Shown here piece by piece: positions 27,304 to 36,361 of a stretch of DNA of 64,000 nt. This DNA comes from Candidatus Peribacteria bacterium (GTDB lineage: Bacteria > Patescibacteriota > Gracilibacteria > Peribacterales > Peribacteraceae). The notes under the pieces are model-generated. The model was not told where the DNA came from. It saw nothing but the letters and a program-made list of their open reading frames with translations, and made no database searches. Position 1 is the first letter of the stretch; the number at the start of each line of letters is the position of its first letter. A program made the position numbers and the translations under genes. The DNA lies in contig CP082927.1 in the NCBI GenBank assembly GCA_023038255.1, forward strand, positions 268,436 to 332,435, in the 5' to 3' direction.

Positions 27304-29805
27304 ATGATCACCGCACTTTCCATAAATGACGTTCTTGAACGCTTTAAAGCATCCAATGAGGGTTTGGCTGATTCTGCCGTCCAGGGAGTCCGGGCAGAAT
27401 ATGGCTGGAATGAGCTGCCGGAAAAGAAAAAATCACTGTTTGTGCTCTTTTTGCATCAGTTCAAAGATATCCTGATTTACATCCTCATCGGCGCCCTGGT
27501 GCTGATGATCGGAATGCGCGTGGCAAGCGGGGATGCATCCATTGAAAGTTCCATCGATATTATCGCGATTCTTCTGATTCTCGTCCTGAATGCGGGGCTC
27601 GGATTTATCCAGGAGTTCCGGTCGGGACAGGCATTGCAGGGTCTTCGGGAACTCACATCGCCACAGGCACGAGTGCGCCGCAATGGGAAAGAGTTTTTTA
27701 TTCCCTCGCGCGAGCTTGTGCCGGGTGACATTGTTATTCTGGAAACAGGGGACCGCATTTCTGCAGACGGCCGTGTGCTGGAGGTCTCGCATCTGGAAGT
27801 GAATGAATCGAGTCTGACGGGAGAGAGTATCGCCGTCGCAAAAATAACGGAGCCCATTGCAGGAACACTCTCCATCGGCGAGCGGAAAAATATGGTGTTT
27901 GCAGGAACGCTCGTGACGCGTGGAGCAGGGATCTACATGGTGACCGCGACCGGACTCCAGACAGAAATCGGCACCATTGCATCGCTTGTGGCAGCTGCAG
28001 AAGCGCCGCCCACGCCGCTGGAAAGGCGTATGAAAAAACTGAGCGGTATGATCGGTATCGTTGTCCTGTTCCTGTGTGCCGGTCTCGCATTCGTCCAGTG
28101 GTCGCGCGGCGTGCCGACTATCGAGATTGTGTTGCTTGCTATCAGCCTTGCAGTTTCTGCGGTGCCGGAAGGATTGCCTGCTGTCGTGACGGCGTGTCTG
28201 GCGATGGGTGTGCGCCGCATGGCCGGACTGCATGCTCTGGTGATGCAGCTCGACTCGCTTGAAACGCTTGGCAGCATCAGCGTGATCTGCAGTGATAAAA
28301 CCGGAACCATCACCGAAAACAGAATGAAGGTGCGTGAGACATGGGTGGGAGATGATGACGGCGATGATGAAGAATTGCTGATCCAGATTGCGGCATCGTG
28401 TAACCGCGCACAGTTACCGAATCTGGGTGATCCGACTGAGATCGGATTGCTGCGGTATGCAGAAGATAAAGGTGTATCGCGTCTGCATTTTGATGAAGAG
28501 GAAATCCCGTTCAGTTCCGAGAGCAAGTACATGCAGACACGTCATGGAGAGCGGTCGTTCCTGAAAGGCGCGCCTGAAAAAATTCTCGCCCTCTGCACAG
28601 AGCCCGATGAAAAAATGATTGAAGATGAAAGTCATGCGATGGCGCTGCGCGGACTCCGGGTCCTTGCAATGGCTGTCATTGAAAACAGCGAGATCCGCTT
28701 TGTCGGACTGATGGGCATGGAAGATCCTCCCCGCGATGCCGTCAAGCCCGCCATGCTCGAAGCGCGCACCGCCGGTATCCGTACTGTGATGATTACCGGT
28801 GACCACGCTGATACCGCCCTCGCGATCGCGCATCAGGTCGGGATAGAAGGGGATGTGATGGATGGTGCGATGCTCGATACGCTGTCTGAAGTGCAGCTCA
28901 GAGAAACTGTCAAAACAGTCTCTGTCTACGCGCGCGTCTCACCCACTCATAAAATTTCTATCCTGAAAGCGCTGCAGTCACACGGACACATTGTTGCGAT
29001 GACAGGCGACGGCGTGAATGATGCGCCCGCACTCAAAGCCGCAGACGTTGGCATTGCGATGGGCAAAGACGGGACGCAGGTTGCGCGCGAGGCTGCGAGC
29101 CTTGTGCTCACTGACGATAACTACGCAACTATTGTCGCGGCTATCCGCGAGGGCCGCCGCATTTACGATAACATCCGCAAATTCATTCTGTACCTCGTCC
29201 GTGCAAACGTCGGACAGATTCTCCTCTTCACGATCACGGTGCTTCTTGGGCTTCCGTTGCCGTTACTGCCCATCCATATTCTCTGGATCAACCTGATGAC
29301 CGATGGTCTGCCCGCCCTTGCACTCGGTATGGAAAAAGCGGAACCCGATATTATGCAGCGCCCCCCGCGTCCGCAGAAAGAACAGATCTTCACCGGTGTC
29401 TGGGCACACTTGTTTATTGCAGCACTTATTTCCTGTGGCATCACCTTTGTCCTGTTCCTGTGGCTGCTCTCCACGGGTGACACGCTCAACCACGCGCGCA
29501 CGATGGCGTTCACGTTCTCCATCATCTTTGAAATTCTTCTCGCATTCCACAGCCGCAGCCTGCTCCCGGTCTGGGCGATCGGCATGTTTAAAAACCGCTG
29601 GCTCAATCTCGCAGCACTGCTACCTCTCATTCTCCAGGCACTTCTTCTCTTCACACCGCTCAGAGAGATATTCTCACTTGCAGCGCTGGACGCACGGGAT
29701 TTTGTGATTCTCATCACGGCGGCCGCAGTCGGCTTCCTGTTCCTCGAAGGAACAAAGCCTCTCTTTGCGGAGCGGACAGTGCAGCGTCAGACGCTCTCAG
29801 CCTAA
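27304..29805 (+). CDS. P-type cation ATPase, Ca2+ (P2) type
   Basis: 833 residues from ATG 27304, which is 6 nt after TATACT. P2-type ATPases pump Ca2+ or related cations out of the cytoplasm. Signature segments: actuator SLTGES, M4 SAVPEGLPAVV (Ca2+-site PEGLP), phosphorylation DKTGT with Asp at about 331, TGDGVNDAPALKAADVGIAMG hinge, and M6 LMTDGLPALALGMEK. Ten membrane helices are expected; there is no N-terminal metal-binding domain, which sets it apart from CopA at 51.6 kb. Na+ or Mn2+ transport cannot be excluded. It ends before a bidirectional-looking hairpin. Confidence 0.93.
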   Translation: MITALSINDVLERFKASNEGLADSAVQGVRAEYGWNELPEKKKSLFVLFLHQFKDILIYILIGALVLMIGMRVASGDASIESSIDIIAILLILVLNAGLGFIQEFRSGQALQGLRELTSPQARVRRNGKEFFIPSRELVPGDIVILETGDRISADGRVLEVSHLEVNESSLTGESIAVAKITEPIAGTLSIGERKNMVFAGTLVTRGAGIYMVTATGLQTEIGTIASLVAAAEAPPTPLERRMKKLSGMIGIVVLFLCAGLAFVQWSRGVPTIEIVLLAISLAVSAVPEGLPAVVTACLAMGVRRMAGLHALVMQLDSLETLGSISVICSDKTGTITENRMKVRETWVGDDDGDDEELLIQIAASCNRAQLPNLGDPTEIGLLRYAEDKGVSRLHFDEEEIPFSSESKYMQTRHGERSFLKGAPEKILALCTEPDEKMIEDESHAMALRGLRVLAMAVIENSEIRFVGLMGMEDPPRDAVKPAMLEARTAGIRTVMITGDHADTALAIAHQVGIEGDVMDGAMLDTLSEVQLRETVKTVSVYARVSPTHKISILKALQSHGHIVAMTGDGVNDAPALKAADVGIAMGKDGTQVAREAASLVLTDDNYATIVAAIREGRRIYDNIRKFILYLVRANVGQILLFTITVLLGLPLPLLPIHILWINLMTDGLPALALGMEKAEPDIMQRPPRPQKEQIFTGVWAHLFIAALISCGITFVLFLWLLSTGDTLNHARTMAFTFSIIFEILLAFHSRSLLPVWAIGMFKNRWLNLAALLPLILQALLLFTPLREIFSLAALDARDFVILITAAAVGFLFLEGTKPLFAERTVQRQTLSA

Positions 29806-29825
29806 AAAAGATCACAGCGTACTAA

Positions 29826-29852
29826 AAATACCCGATACTCCATCGGGTATTT
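29826..29852 (-). terminator. Intrinsic terminator
   Basis: AAATACCCGAT-ACTCC-ATCGGGTATTT is a perfect 11-bp stem. On the minus strand it is followed by TTTAG-type T-rich sequence, ending the small gene at 29864; it may also stop the P-type ATPase transcript. Confidence 0.75.
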
Positions 29853-29863
29853 GAAGAACAATG

Positions 29864-30058
29864 TCAGGCTGTAGCTGCGTACAGGTATACAGCGAGCGTC
29901 GTGATAAAGAGAACAGCACCTGCCAGTCCGAGAAGCGGCAGCTCCGGACCGAGGTCAGAACCAAAATGTGAATGCCGGTGATCAGAGTAGGAGAGTCGCA
30001 TACCTATAAGACCCAGTGCGCGTTCCATACTTACAAAAAAGACTAACATTGCATACAA
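29864..30058 (-). CDS. Small membrane protein with His-rich loop
   Basis: Up to 64 residues (a start at the internal ATG 30028 would give 54). A hydrophobic C-terminal helix (LGLAGAVLFITTLAVYLYAA) follows a short polar loop with several His (SDHRHSHFGSD). It has its own terminator. No family recognised; the His cluster could bind metal ions, and the neighbour is a cation pump, but a link is speculative. Confidence 0.5.
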   Translation of the reverse strand: MYAMLVFFVSMERALGLIGMRLSYSDHRHSHFGSDLGPELPLLGLAGAVLFITTLAVYLYAATA

Positions 30059-30145
30059 ATTTTGTACGTTCGTCCAATCGAACTGATTTGTACGTGCAAA
30101 TCGGGAGTATGATATGTCCGTTTATTCTTCCTACCCTCCTTCTTT

Positions 30146-30433
30146 ATGTGTGGACCTTGTTGTGAATGCGGCGCCTGTAAGGCTGTCCGCGCAATCGCAT
30201 CCCTTCTGCTTCTTGCCCTGACCGTCGCGGCGTTCATCGGCGTCTGGAATACGCACATGGTGAATGGTGCGTGGGTCTTTGGTGGAAACGATGCATCCAT
30301 TGCCATTCTTGCTGCAGTGGCGGCACTCGCAGTCTTCCACAAGACATCGAAGAAGCTCTGCCCGTGTAAGAGCAAGGCCTGCGGCACTGTGTGTCCGGGT
30401 TGCGGCAACATGCCGTGTACCTGCAAGCACTAA
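30146..30433 (+). CDS. Cys-rich small membrane protein
   Basis: 95 residues. The N-terminus has MCGPCCECGACK, two hydrophobic helices follow (about 18-35 and 50-64), and the C-terminus is again Cys-rich (LCPCKSKACGTVCPGCGNMPCTC). Thirteen or so Cys at both ends on the same side of the membrane suggest metal binding or disulfides. TACCCT lies 8 nt before the ATG. A strong terminator follows. Function unknown. Confidence 0.7.
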   Translation: MCGPCCECGACKAVRAIASLLLLALTVAAFIGVWNTHMVNGAWVFGGNDASIAILAAVAALAVFHKTSKKLCPCKSKACGTVCPGCGNMPCTCKH

Positions 30434-30448
30434 ATCGTCTGCGTTCAG

Positions 30449-30477
30449 AAAGACCTCTCGCAAGAGAGGTCTTTTTT
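30449..30477 (+). terminator. Intrinsic terminator
   Basis: AAAGACCTCTC-GCAA-GAGAGGTCTTT with an 11-bp perfect stem runs into TTT. It ends the Cys-rich gene and overlaps the stop codon of the convergent FAD oxidoreductase gene. Confidence 0.9.
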
Positions 30478-31936
30478 AGAAAGATGCTAGTGCAGCTTTC
30501 GCTGCCCAGTACCCGCACATGCCATGCACGCCCGGCCCCGGCGGGGTTGATGCGGAGCACAGAAAGAGACGCGGATGCGGCGTGCTGTACGGATGACGAA
30601 TCGAAACAGGACGCGTGAAGAGCTGGCGCAGATCCATGACGCCACCCGTGATATCTCCACCGATATTATTCGCATTGTGTGCTTCTACATCTTTTGGACG
30701 CATGACCGACCGCTTCAGGATTATTTTTCGGAATCCCGGCGCAAACCGCTCGATCTGTTCTTCCATCGCATCGGTCATATCTTCTTCCGATCCATGCGGC
30801 ACATGACAGTACGCCCACGCGGTGTGTTTGCCGTGCGGCGCGCGTGTGTCATCAAAGAGACTCGGTTGCGTCAGGATCAGAAAGGGGTAATCCGATACGC
30901 GTCCGTTCCATGCATCGCGCTCACTCTGTGCAATTTCCCCGAATGTCCCGCCGATGTGTACGGTTGATGATGATCTGCATCCTTCCGCTGTCCACGGAAT
31001 CGGCCCATCGAGTGCCCAGTCTATTTTAAAGACAGATGGACCGTAACGCAGTGTCTCTACTTTTTTTGTGAATCCCCGGGGCAATGCATCGCCGGCAATC
31101 TGTATGAGTGACCGGGGCGACGTATCGAAAAGGACAACATCGGATTCCGGAAGATCGTCCAGTGATGTCACGCGTGTGCCTGTGACAACCTCACCGCCGA
31201 GTGACTGCAGATACCGGATGAGAGCCCACGTGATCTGCTGCGAACCTCCTCTCGGCAGCGGCCATCCTTTGTCATGCAGCGTCAGTCCAAGCATGATCGC
31301 AATGCCTGCGCTGAAACGTTTTTCAAATGGCAGGACAGAATGCGCTGCCAGTCCGCCAATGAGTGCACGTGCTTCTTTAGAGCGGAACCGCCGTCGCAGG
31401 CGACGGGCTGACTGGAGGAGAATCCATCCGAGACGAACAAGGAGCAGGGGAGTCTTTGGCGCTTTTAATGGACCTAAAGTCTGTTCAAAAATTGTGTTCA
31501 GATAGGGGAGGTAGGGGAGCATCAGCGTCCGGTACTGATCGCCATCTTCATGGAGACTTTCACACATCGCATCCAAGTCACGCTCAGCGACCAAAGCGGT
31601 CCCATCATCAAACGGATGAGCCAGCGGATGCGGGGCGTGAATCCAGCTCAGACCGAATTGTTCAAGCGGCAGTGACCGGAAAAACGGCGAGGCAATACCG
31701 AGCGGATGGATTGCGGAACACACATCGTGCATGAAACCGGGCAGTGTGAGTTCCATGGAGCGCGCGCCACCACCGGGCAGATCATTCGCTTCCATCACAA
31801 GCACACTCTTTCCTGCCTGTGCCAGTGTGATTGCCGCAGCCAGACCATTCGGACCACTGCCGATCACAATTGCGTCGTATCTATCACCCGATGGTGATGT
31901 GCGGAGAGAAGGTGGTGGCAGAAGGGCGGCACTCAT
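30476..31936 (-). CDS. Phytoene-dehydrogenase-like FAD oxidoreductase (PYROXD2 type)
   Basis: 486 residues. The N-terminus carries the dinucleotide-binding fold AIVIGSGPNGLAAAITLAQAG, followed by VMEANDLPGGGARS, as in the CrtI/PYROXD2 group. The C-terminal FAD signature is LFLCSASTPPGPGVHGMCG. Not a true carotenoid desaturase by context, since no other carotenoid gene is present. Substrate unknown. Its ATG overlaps the stop of the upstream methyltransferase (ATGA), so the two are translationally coupled and probably work together. Confidence 0.85.
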   Translation of the reverse strand: MSAALLPPPSLRTSPSGDRYDAIVIGSGPNGLAAAITLAQAGKSVLVMEANDLPGGGARSMELTLPGFMHDVCSAIHPLGIASPFFRSLPLEQFGLSWIHAPHPLAHPFDDGTALVAERDLDAMCESLHEDGDQYRTLMLPYLPYLNTIFEQTLGPLKAPKTPLLLVRLGWILLQSARRLRRRFRSKEARALIGGLAAHSVLPFEKRFSAGIAIMLGLTLHDKGWPLPRGGSQQITWALIRYLQSLGGEVVTGTRVTSLDDLPESDVVLFDTSPRSLIQIAGDALPRGFTKKVETLRYGPSVFKIDWALDGPIPWTAEGCRSSSTVHIGGTFGEIAQSERDAWNGRVSDYPFLILTQPSLFDDTRAPHGKHTAWAYCHVPHGSEEDMTDAMEEQIERFAPGFRKIILKRSVMRPKDVEAHNANNIGGDITGGVMDLRQLFTRPVSIRHPYSTPHPRLFLCSASTPPGPGVHGMCGYWAAKAALASF

Positions 31937-32484
31937 TTGATGTAGAGATGAATCCCCTGTTCACTTTTGTCGGGCTTCAGTGTCTTCATGGAAAACGAAT
32001 TGGAAACCACGCGGCAGCCGGGTTTCAGCTGCGGCCAGATTTTTGTGTAGAACTGTTTCATGGTATCCGGCAGCAGGTAACAGAAAACGACATCGGCTTG
32101 TGAATAATCCTGTTTCCAGAAATCCCCGAAACGGATGGAGCTGCGGGGATGAAAGAAGGAGCGGATTTTTGCATACAGGTAGGCCGGAACCGCAAATTCA
32201 TAGCCGGTTGCTGTTGCACCCTGCCTCGCCGCCTCAAACACCAGCCGTCCGTCGCCGCAGCCGGGATCAATCACGACATCATTTTTCTTGATGGCTGCAA
32301 AGCGCATCATCAGGCGGATGTCGCGTTTGAAGCTCGGGATAAAAGGCGGACTTTTCCGGAAACCAAGAATGAGGTCGGGAATACAGAATATGAGGATGAC
32401 GGTTTCCACAATAATCTGCGTCCGTAAATCAATGTTGCTCCACGAAAGAAGAGCCACGACCAAAAGCAGAAGGAGAATATGCAT
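31933..32484 (-). CDS. Membrane-anchored class I methyltransferase
   Basis: 183 residues from ATG 32484, which is 6 nt after TACTAT; the GTG five codons earlier is rejected. A hydrophobic N-terminal stretch of about 40 residues is followed by a Rossmann fold with motif I VVIDPGCGDGRLVFEAA and ATGYEFAVPAYLYAK, resembling the FAM173/ATPSCKMT-type lysine methyltransferases. Motif IV region reads QADVVFCYLLPDTM. Substrate unknown; coupled to the FAD oxidoreductase gene. Confidence 0.8.
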   Translation of the reverse strand: MHILLLLLVVALLSWSNIDLRTQIIVETVILIFCIPDLILGFRKSPPFIPSFKRDIRLMMRFAAIKKNDVVIDPGCGDGRLVFEAARQGATATGYEFAVPAYLYAKIRSFFHPRSSIRFGDFWKQDYSQADVVFCYLLPDTMKQFYTKIWPQLKPGCRVVSNSFSMKTLKPDKSEQGIHLYIK

Positions 32485-32580
32485 GGATGCATAGTACACG
32501 ATTGTCCCTATTCTTGTTTTTTGTAAGACGATGCCCGTCTATACGTCATAGTATCTGTTCACATCCTTCCCCTCTTTTGT

Positions 32581-32823
32581 ATGGATATCTTGTGGTTTCT
32601 TCTCGTTGGTCTGATTGCCGGTTGGCTCGCTGGCGTGATTGTACGCGGCGGCGGATTCGGTATTGTCGGCAACATTGTGGTCGGTATTGTCGGAGCGCTC
32701 CTCGGAGGATTTATCTTCCGCGTCCTGAACGTGACTGCCTACGGCACGCTCGGCAATATTGTAATGGCCGTTGTCGGTGCGGTTATCCTGCTTCTGCTCG
32801 CACGTATGCTGAAGCGGGCATAA
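32581..32823 (+). CDS. GlsB/YeaQ/YmgE-family membrane protein
   Basis: 80 residues, three hydrophobic helices with the family pattern: LIAGWLAGVIVRGGGFGIVGNIVVGIVGALLGG then a final helix. Members are called transglycosylase-associated or stress-response proteins, though the mechanism is unknown. Family length fits. It has its own terminator 18 bp after the stop. Confidence 0.9.
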   Translation: MDILWFLLVGLIAGWLAGVIVRGGGFGIVGNIVVGIVGALLGGFIFRVLNVTAYGTLGNIVMAVVGAVILLLLARMLKRA

Positions 32824-32840
32824 ATACTGAGAAATCCTGA

Positions 32841-32865
32841 AGGGCGGCCTCCGGTCGCCCTTTTT
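32841..32865 (+). terminator. Intrinsic terminator
   Basis: AGGGCG-GCCTCCGGT-CGCCCT followed by TTTT; ends the YeaQ-type gene. Confidence 0.85.
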
Positions 32866-32922
32866 GTGTGTGGTTTTAGGGTGCAAAATCTGCTATACTA
32901 ATCAGATTACACCCATACACAC

Positions 32923-33330
32923 ATGTTTACCTTTCTGGAAGAACTCATTCAGGTCGGCACACTGAGCACAATCAGCCGCTTGCTCGGAGAAGCTGTGGGC
33001 TACATCGGCATTATGATTATTATGTATGGCGCGCTGATGGGTGTCTGGATGTTTGCGGTGCAGATCATCAAAAAAGACAGAACAGTTTCCGGTATCCGCA
33101 TTGAACTCGGGCAGTATCTGACCCTCGGTCTCGAATTTCTCATCGGGAAAGATATTATTGAATCACTGGTAAACCCGAGCTGGGATGACCTTGGGAAACT
33201 CGGTGCCATCATTGTGCTCCGTTCCATTCTCACGCTCTTCCTCGAACGTGAACTGATGCTGATCAAGAAAGAGGAATTGCCGCATGCGACCCCGCGACGT
33301 AGCCGGTCGTCCAGCAGATCTGCAAACTGA
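32923..33330 (+). CDS. DUF1622 membrane protein
   Basis: 135 residues. The pattern RIELGQYLTLGLEFLIGKDIIESLVNPSW and IVLRSILTLFLERE is that of DUF1622, a two- to three-helix inner-membrane family of unknown function. TATACT lies 23 nt before the ATG, giving a short leader. The basic C-terminal tail (RRSRSSSRSAN) overlaps the end of the convergent flavoprotein gene by 68 bp. Confidence 0.85.
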   Translation: MFTFLEELIQVGTLSTISRLLGEAVGYIGIMIIMYGALMGVWMFAVQIIKKDRTVSGIRIELGQYLTLGLEFLIGKDIIESLVNPSWDDLGKLGAIIVLRSILTLFLERELMLIKKEELPHATPRRSRSSSRSAN

Positions 33331-34540
33331 ATCCGCCGGATGGTCTGTCGAAATCCAGAATATCTCCTGCAAGGAATAAATTGTCGTACAGTTTTGAACG
33401 CATGGTTTTGAATTCCACTTCTTTCAGAAGGACACCGCCACCCGTCACGACCGCTTTATCGGTCCCGAGTAACCCGGATACATGCAGTGGAACATTTTTG
33501 AGAATAGTGACGAACGCGGTGCGGTCTTCTTTGGTGAGTTGATAGAGGGGCGTGTCGGTATTGATATGCGCGAGCTTCAGGAGAATATCCCCCAGTCTCG
33601 GTTGTACAATATCGCCGATGTTATTGCGGATCAGTTTGTTTTTCCCCTGCTCAAACACGTCCAGCACTTTTCTGTCGAGCGCACCGGGATCAAGCGCCGG
33701 GAACAAATCGAGCGAGAGCAGGACCTCCCCTTCTTTAAGCAATGCCCCGATCTGCTTACTCATATTGAGGACCAGCGGTCCACTGAGGCCGGTATGTGTG
33801 AAGAGCATTTTTCCTTTTGCTGCCGCTTTCTTTTGACCATTCTGCAGAATCGTCAGCTGCACATTTTTGAGAGAGATGCCCATCACTTTTTTCACCCACG
33901 TATCTTTCAGGGTGACTGGGACCAATGCAGGATCCGGTGTAATCACCGTATGTCCAAGATTGCTCAGCCACGAAAATCCGTCACCGGTTGATCCGGTTTC
34001 AGGATGTGAGAGCCCGCCCGTTGCAAGAATGTAGTGGCGCGCAGAAATTTTTCCATCCGCAAGAACAATGCCCGTAATTTTTCCGTTCGCGCCTTCGATT
34101 CCTTTCACTTCTGCATCCGTCCGGATCTCCACATTACCTTCCTGCATATATTTGAGGAGCACCAGTCGCACATCCGCTGCTTTCTCGGAAACCGGAAATG
34201 CACGCTGTTCCGCTTCGACTTTAATTTTCAATCCGCGCTGCTCAAAAAAATCGCGCGTGGCCTGCGCGTCGAATTGTGAAAACACGGAGAACAGGGATTT
34301 TCCTTTCTTGCCGTATTTATCAACGAGTCTATGGGTATCAAATTCTGCATTCAGAATATTGCACCGCCCGCCACCGGTGATGAGGAGTTTTTTTCCGGTT
34401 CCCGGATTTTTTTCGAGCAGGATCACTTTTGCCCCGAGCTCAGCAGCTCTTCCGGCTGCGATCATGCCGGCAGGGCCGCCGCCTATAACGATAACATCGT
34501 GGGTTATGGGTGATCGGTTATGGGTTATGGGGCGTGACAT
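33263..34540 (-). CDS. HI0933/BaiN-family flavoprotein
   Basis: 425 residues. NAD(P)/FAD-dependent oxidoreductase of the HI0933-like group with VIVIGGGPAGMIAAGRAAELG, the GRCN loop (ITGGGRCNILNAE), and the C-terminal FDRPSGGFSLQICWTTGYVAG signature. Physiological substrate unknown in most members. The first 15 codons include a four-unit heptanucleotide repeat (encoding PITHNRSPITH), which pushes the start upstream of the place where relatives begin. TAGGCT is 9 nt before the ATG. The 3' end overlaps DUF1622 on the other strand. Confidence 0.9.
   Translation of the reverse strand: MSRPITHNRSPITHDVIVIGGGPAGMIAAGRAAELGAKVILLEKNPGTGKKLLITGGGRCNILNAEFDTHRLVDKYGKKGKSLFSVFSQFDAQATRDFFEQRGLKIKVEAEQRAFPVSEKAADVRLVLLKYMQEGNVEIRTDAEVKGIEGANGKITGIVLADGKISARHYILATGGLSHPETGSTGDGFSWLSNLGHTVITPDPALVPVTLKDTWVKKVMGISLKNVQLTILQNGQKKAAAKGKMLFTHTGLSGPLVLNMSKQIGALLKEGEVLLSLDLFPALDPGALDRKVLDVFEQGKNKLIRNNIGDIVQPRLGDILLKLAHINTDTPLYQLTKEDRTAFVTILKNVPLHVSGLLGTDKAVVTGGGVLLKEVEFKTMRSKLYDNLFLAGDILDFDRPSGGFSLQICWTTGYVAGSHAAIPLS
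34502..34529 (+). repeat. Heptanucleotide tandem repeat, copy 3 (inside a coding region)
   Basis: Four 7-nt units: GGTTATG, GGTGATC, GGTTATG, GGTTATG. It lies within codons 4-13 of the flavoprotein gene on the opposite strand. Confidence 0.8.
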
Positions 34541-34605
34541 ATGGGTTTTAGCCTATCAGAGATTGGCGATAGGATCTTTGGGTATGGATGTCTTATACTG
34601 AGGCT

Positions 34606-35184
34606 ATGCCCAAAGCTCCGCCAAAGCCGGTTCTCACCTGCAAATCCCAGAAAGACTGGGAAAAGTGGCTCAGTAAGAATTATACGGATGAAGTGGGTGT
34701 GAATCTGCAGCTGTTTAAAAAAGATTCCGGCAAGCAGACATTCACCTACGACGAAGCGCTCGACAGTGCGCTGTGTTACGGATGGATTGACGGTCAGAAG
34801 AATACGTATGATGCAGAGTCGTGGGTGCAGGCGTTCACGCCGCGCCGCAAACGCAGCCCGTGGTCGAAGCGCAATATTGAACATGTAAAGCGACTTATTA
34901 AAGAAGGACGCATGCAACCGTCCGGTCAATTGCAAATTGATCTTGCGAAGAAAGACGGCCGCTGGGACCGTGCGTACGATGCGGCATCGGCATCAGTGAT
35001 CCCCGAAGATTTTTTGTCGGCACTGAACAAGAATAAAAAAGCGAAAGCATTTTTCGAGACGCTCAACAAAGCAAACCGGTATGCCATCACCTATCGGTTA
35101 CAGACTGCAAAGAAACCGGAAACGCGTGAAAAGAGAATGGCACTGATTCTCGAGATGATGAAAGACGGAAAAAAGTTTCACTGA
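34606..35184 (+). CDS. YdeI/OmpD-associated family protein
   Basis: 192 residues from ATG 34606, placed 6 nt after TATACT; an in-frame ATG 6 codons earlier would overlap that hexamer. The family signature is present: WEKWLSKNY, ALCYGWIDGQ, FTPRRKRSPWSKRN and an EGRMQPSG segment, with a C-terminal helical part (DUF1905/YdeI). Some members are linked to bacteriocin or antimicrobial tolerance, but the biochemistry is unknown. Convergent with a YibE/F gene, 6 bp apart. Confidence 0.88.
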   Translation: MPKAPPKPVLTCKSQKDWEKWLSKNYTDEVGVNLQLFKKDSGKQTFTYDEALDSALCYGWIDGQKNTYDAESWVQAFTPRRKRSPWSKRNIEHVKRLIKEGRMQPSGQLQIDLAKKDGRWDRAYDAASASVIPEDFLSALNKNKKAKAFFETLNKANRYAITYRLQTAKKPETREKRMALILEMMKDGKKFH

Positions 35185-35190
35185 ATGATC

Positions 35191-36339
35191 TCAATGATGA
35201 TGCCCCATTGCTGTGCTCTTCACCGGGCGTGATCCCGGCTTTGCCCGCAGCATCTGTGAAGCAAAATACGTGGCGACCGGCACAGCAACGACGAGTGTCA
35301 TACTTCCGACCAGCGTGCGTACAATTTCCTCCGCAAGAAATTCTCCGTTGAGCGTGACCCAGAGCGGATAGGTCGCCTGCGTTTTGAAGAGAAGCAACAG
35401 CGGCAGCGATGCTCCGGCGTAGGCGAGAGCGAGAGTATTGATGAGTGATGCAATATGTTCTCGTCCCACAGAGAATCCTGCTTTCCGGAGATCATGGATT
35501 GAAAGTGAGGGATTCGCTTTGCTGATTTCATCAACCGCCGCACACTGTGCGGTTGTAATATCATCAAGCACACCGAGACAGCCGATAATCATGCCGCCGA
35601 GCAGCAGTCCGCGGAGATCAACAGATTGCAGCGGGCCCGTCTGCAAAAACACCGCCTCTTCCGATCCCAGACCGAAGAGCGCAGCTGCATAGACATACAG
35701 AATCGACACAAGGACCGCAATGACGAGTGTCACAACAGTACTGAGCAGTGCAACGGATGAGCGTTTGTTGAATCCATGCGCAAGATACAGAGACGAACAC
35801 GCAATTGCTGCAGCACCAATCAGGCATGTGAGAAGCGGATCATCACCGGCAACAATGCGCGGGAGAATGTAGAGCACGAGAATGAGAATGCTTGCCGCAA
35901 GTCCGACAATCGAGGTCAGTCCGGTTTTGCGTCCGAGCAGAATCGTCACACCCACAAACGCAAGAGTGAGCCAGATAAGTGCCGGGAGACGATAGGATTC
36001 TTTGATGAGATACAATTCGCTGCCGTCCGCGCTGAATGTTTTACTGAGCACAATAACGCGCCCGACATCCAGCCGCATATCTGCACGGTTATTCACAATG
36101 CCGTTCTCCGCCGGAATTTCTTTCCCTGCCTCCGGTCCGCTGAGAATTTTCAGGCGCAAATGCTGCACAGTCTGCTTCATTCCAAAATCATCGTTTGTCT
36201 CTTCACTCATGATGGCAATGACCTCCGCTTTTGAAAATTCCTCCCGCGGTTCGCTCTCCTGTGCAAAAGCGATGGATGCACTCAGGAAAAGACAGACGGC
36301 TCCGGTCAGTATCACCGATGATCGGCTGAAATATCGCAT
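35191..36339 (-). CDS. YibE/F-family membrane protein
   Basis: 382 residues from ATG 36339. A signal-like N-terminal helix (MRYFSRSSVILTGAVCLFLS...AFAQ) leads to an outside beta-rich domain of about 110 residues, then seven or eight hydrophobic helices typical of YibE/F proteins (ILLGRKTGLTSIVGLAASILILV; GGMIIGCLGVLDDITTAQ; AGASLPLLLLF). The family is thought to be transport-related without proof. It begins 22 bp after a DUF305 lipoprotein gene on the same strand, so the two form a likely operon. Confidence 0.88.
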   Translation of the reverse strand: MRYFSRSSVILTGAVCLFLSASIAFAQESEPREEFSKAEVIAIMSEETNDDFGMKQTVQHLRLKILSGPEAGKEIPAENGIVNNRADMRLDVGRVIVLSKTFSADGSELYLIKESYRLPALIWLTLAFVGVTILLGRKTGLTSIVGLAASILILVLYILPRIVAGDDPLLTCLIGAAAIACSSLYLAHGFNKRSSVALLSTVVTLVIAVLVSILYVYAAALFGLGSEEAVFLQTGPLQSVDLRGLLLGGMIIGCLGVLDDITTAQCAAVDEISKANPSLSIHDLRKAGFSVGREHIASLINTLALAYAGASLPLLLLFKTQATYPLWVTLNGEFLAEEIVRTLVGSMTLVVAVPVATYFASQMLRAKPGSRPVKSTAMGHHH

Positions 36340-36361
36340 ATACGTACGTTGCAGGAAAAAA

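Noticed and set aside
30476-31936. Carotenoid biosynthesis (CrtI) call
   Set aside because: Only the FAD fold and general signatures match; no phytoene synthase or other carotenoid gene is present.
13298-34529. CRISPR-like repeats
   Set aside because: The 7-nt units are contiguous without spacers and no cas gene is present.
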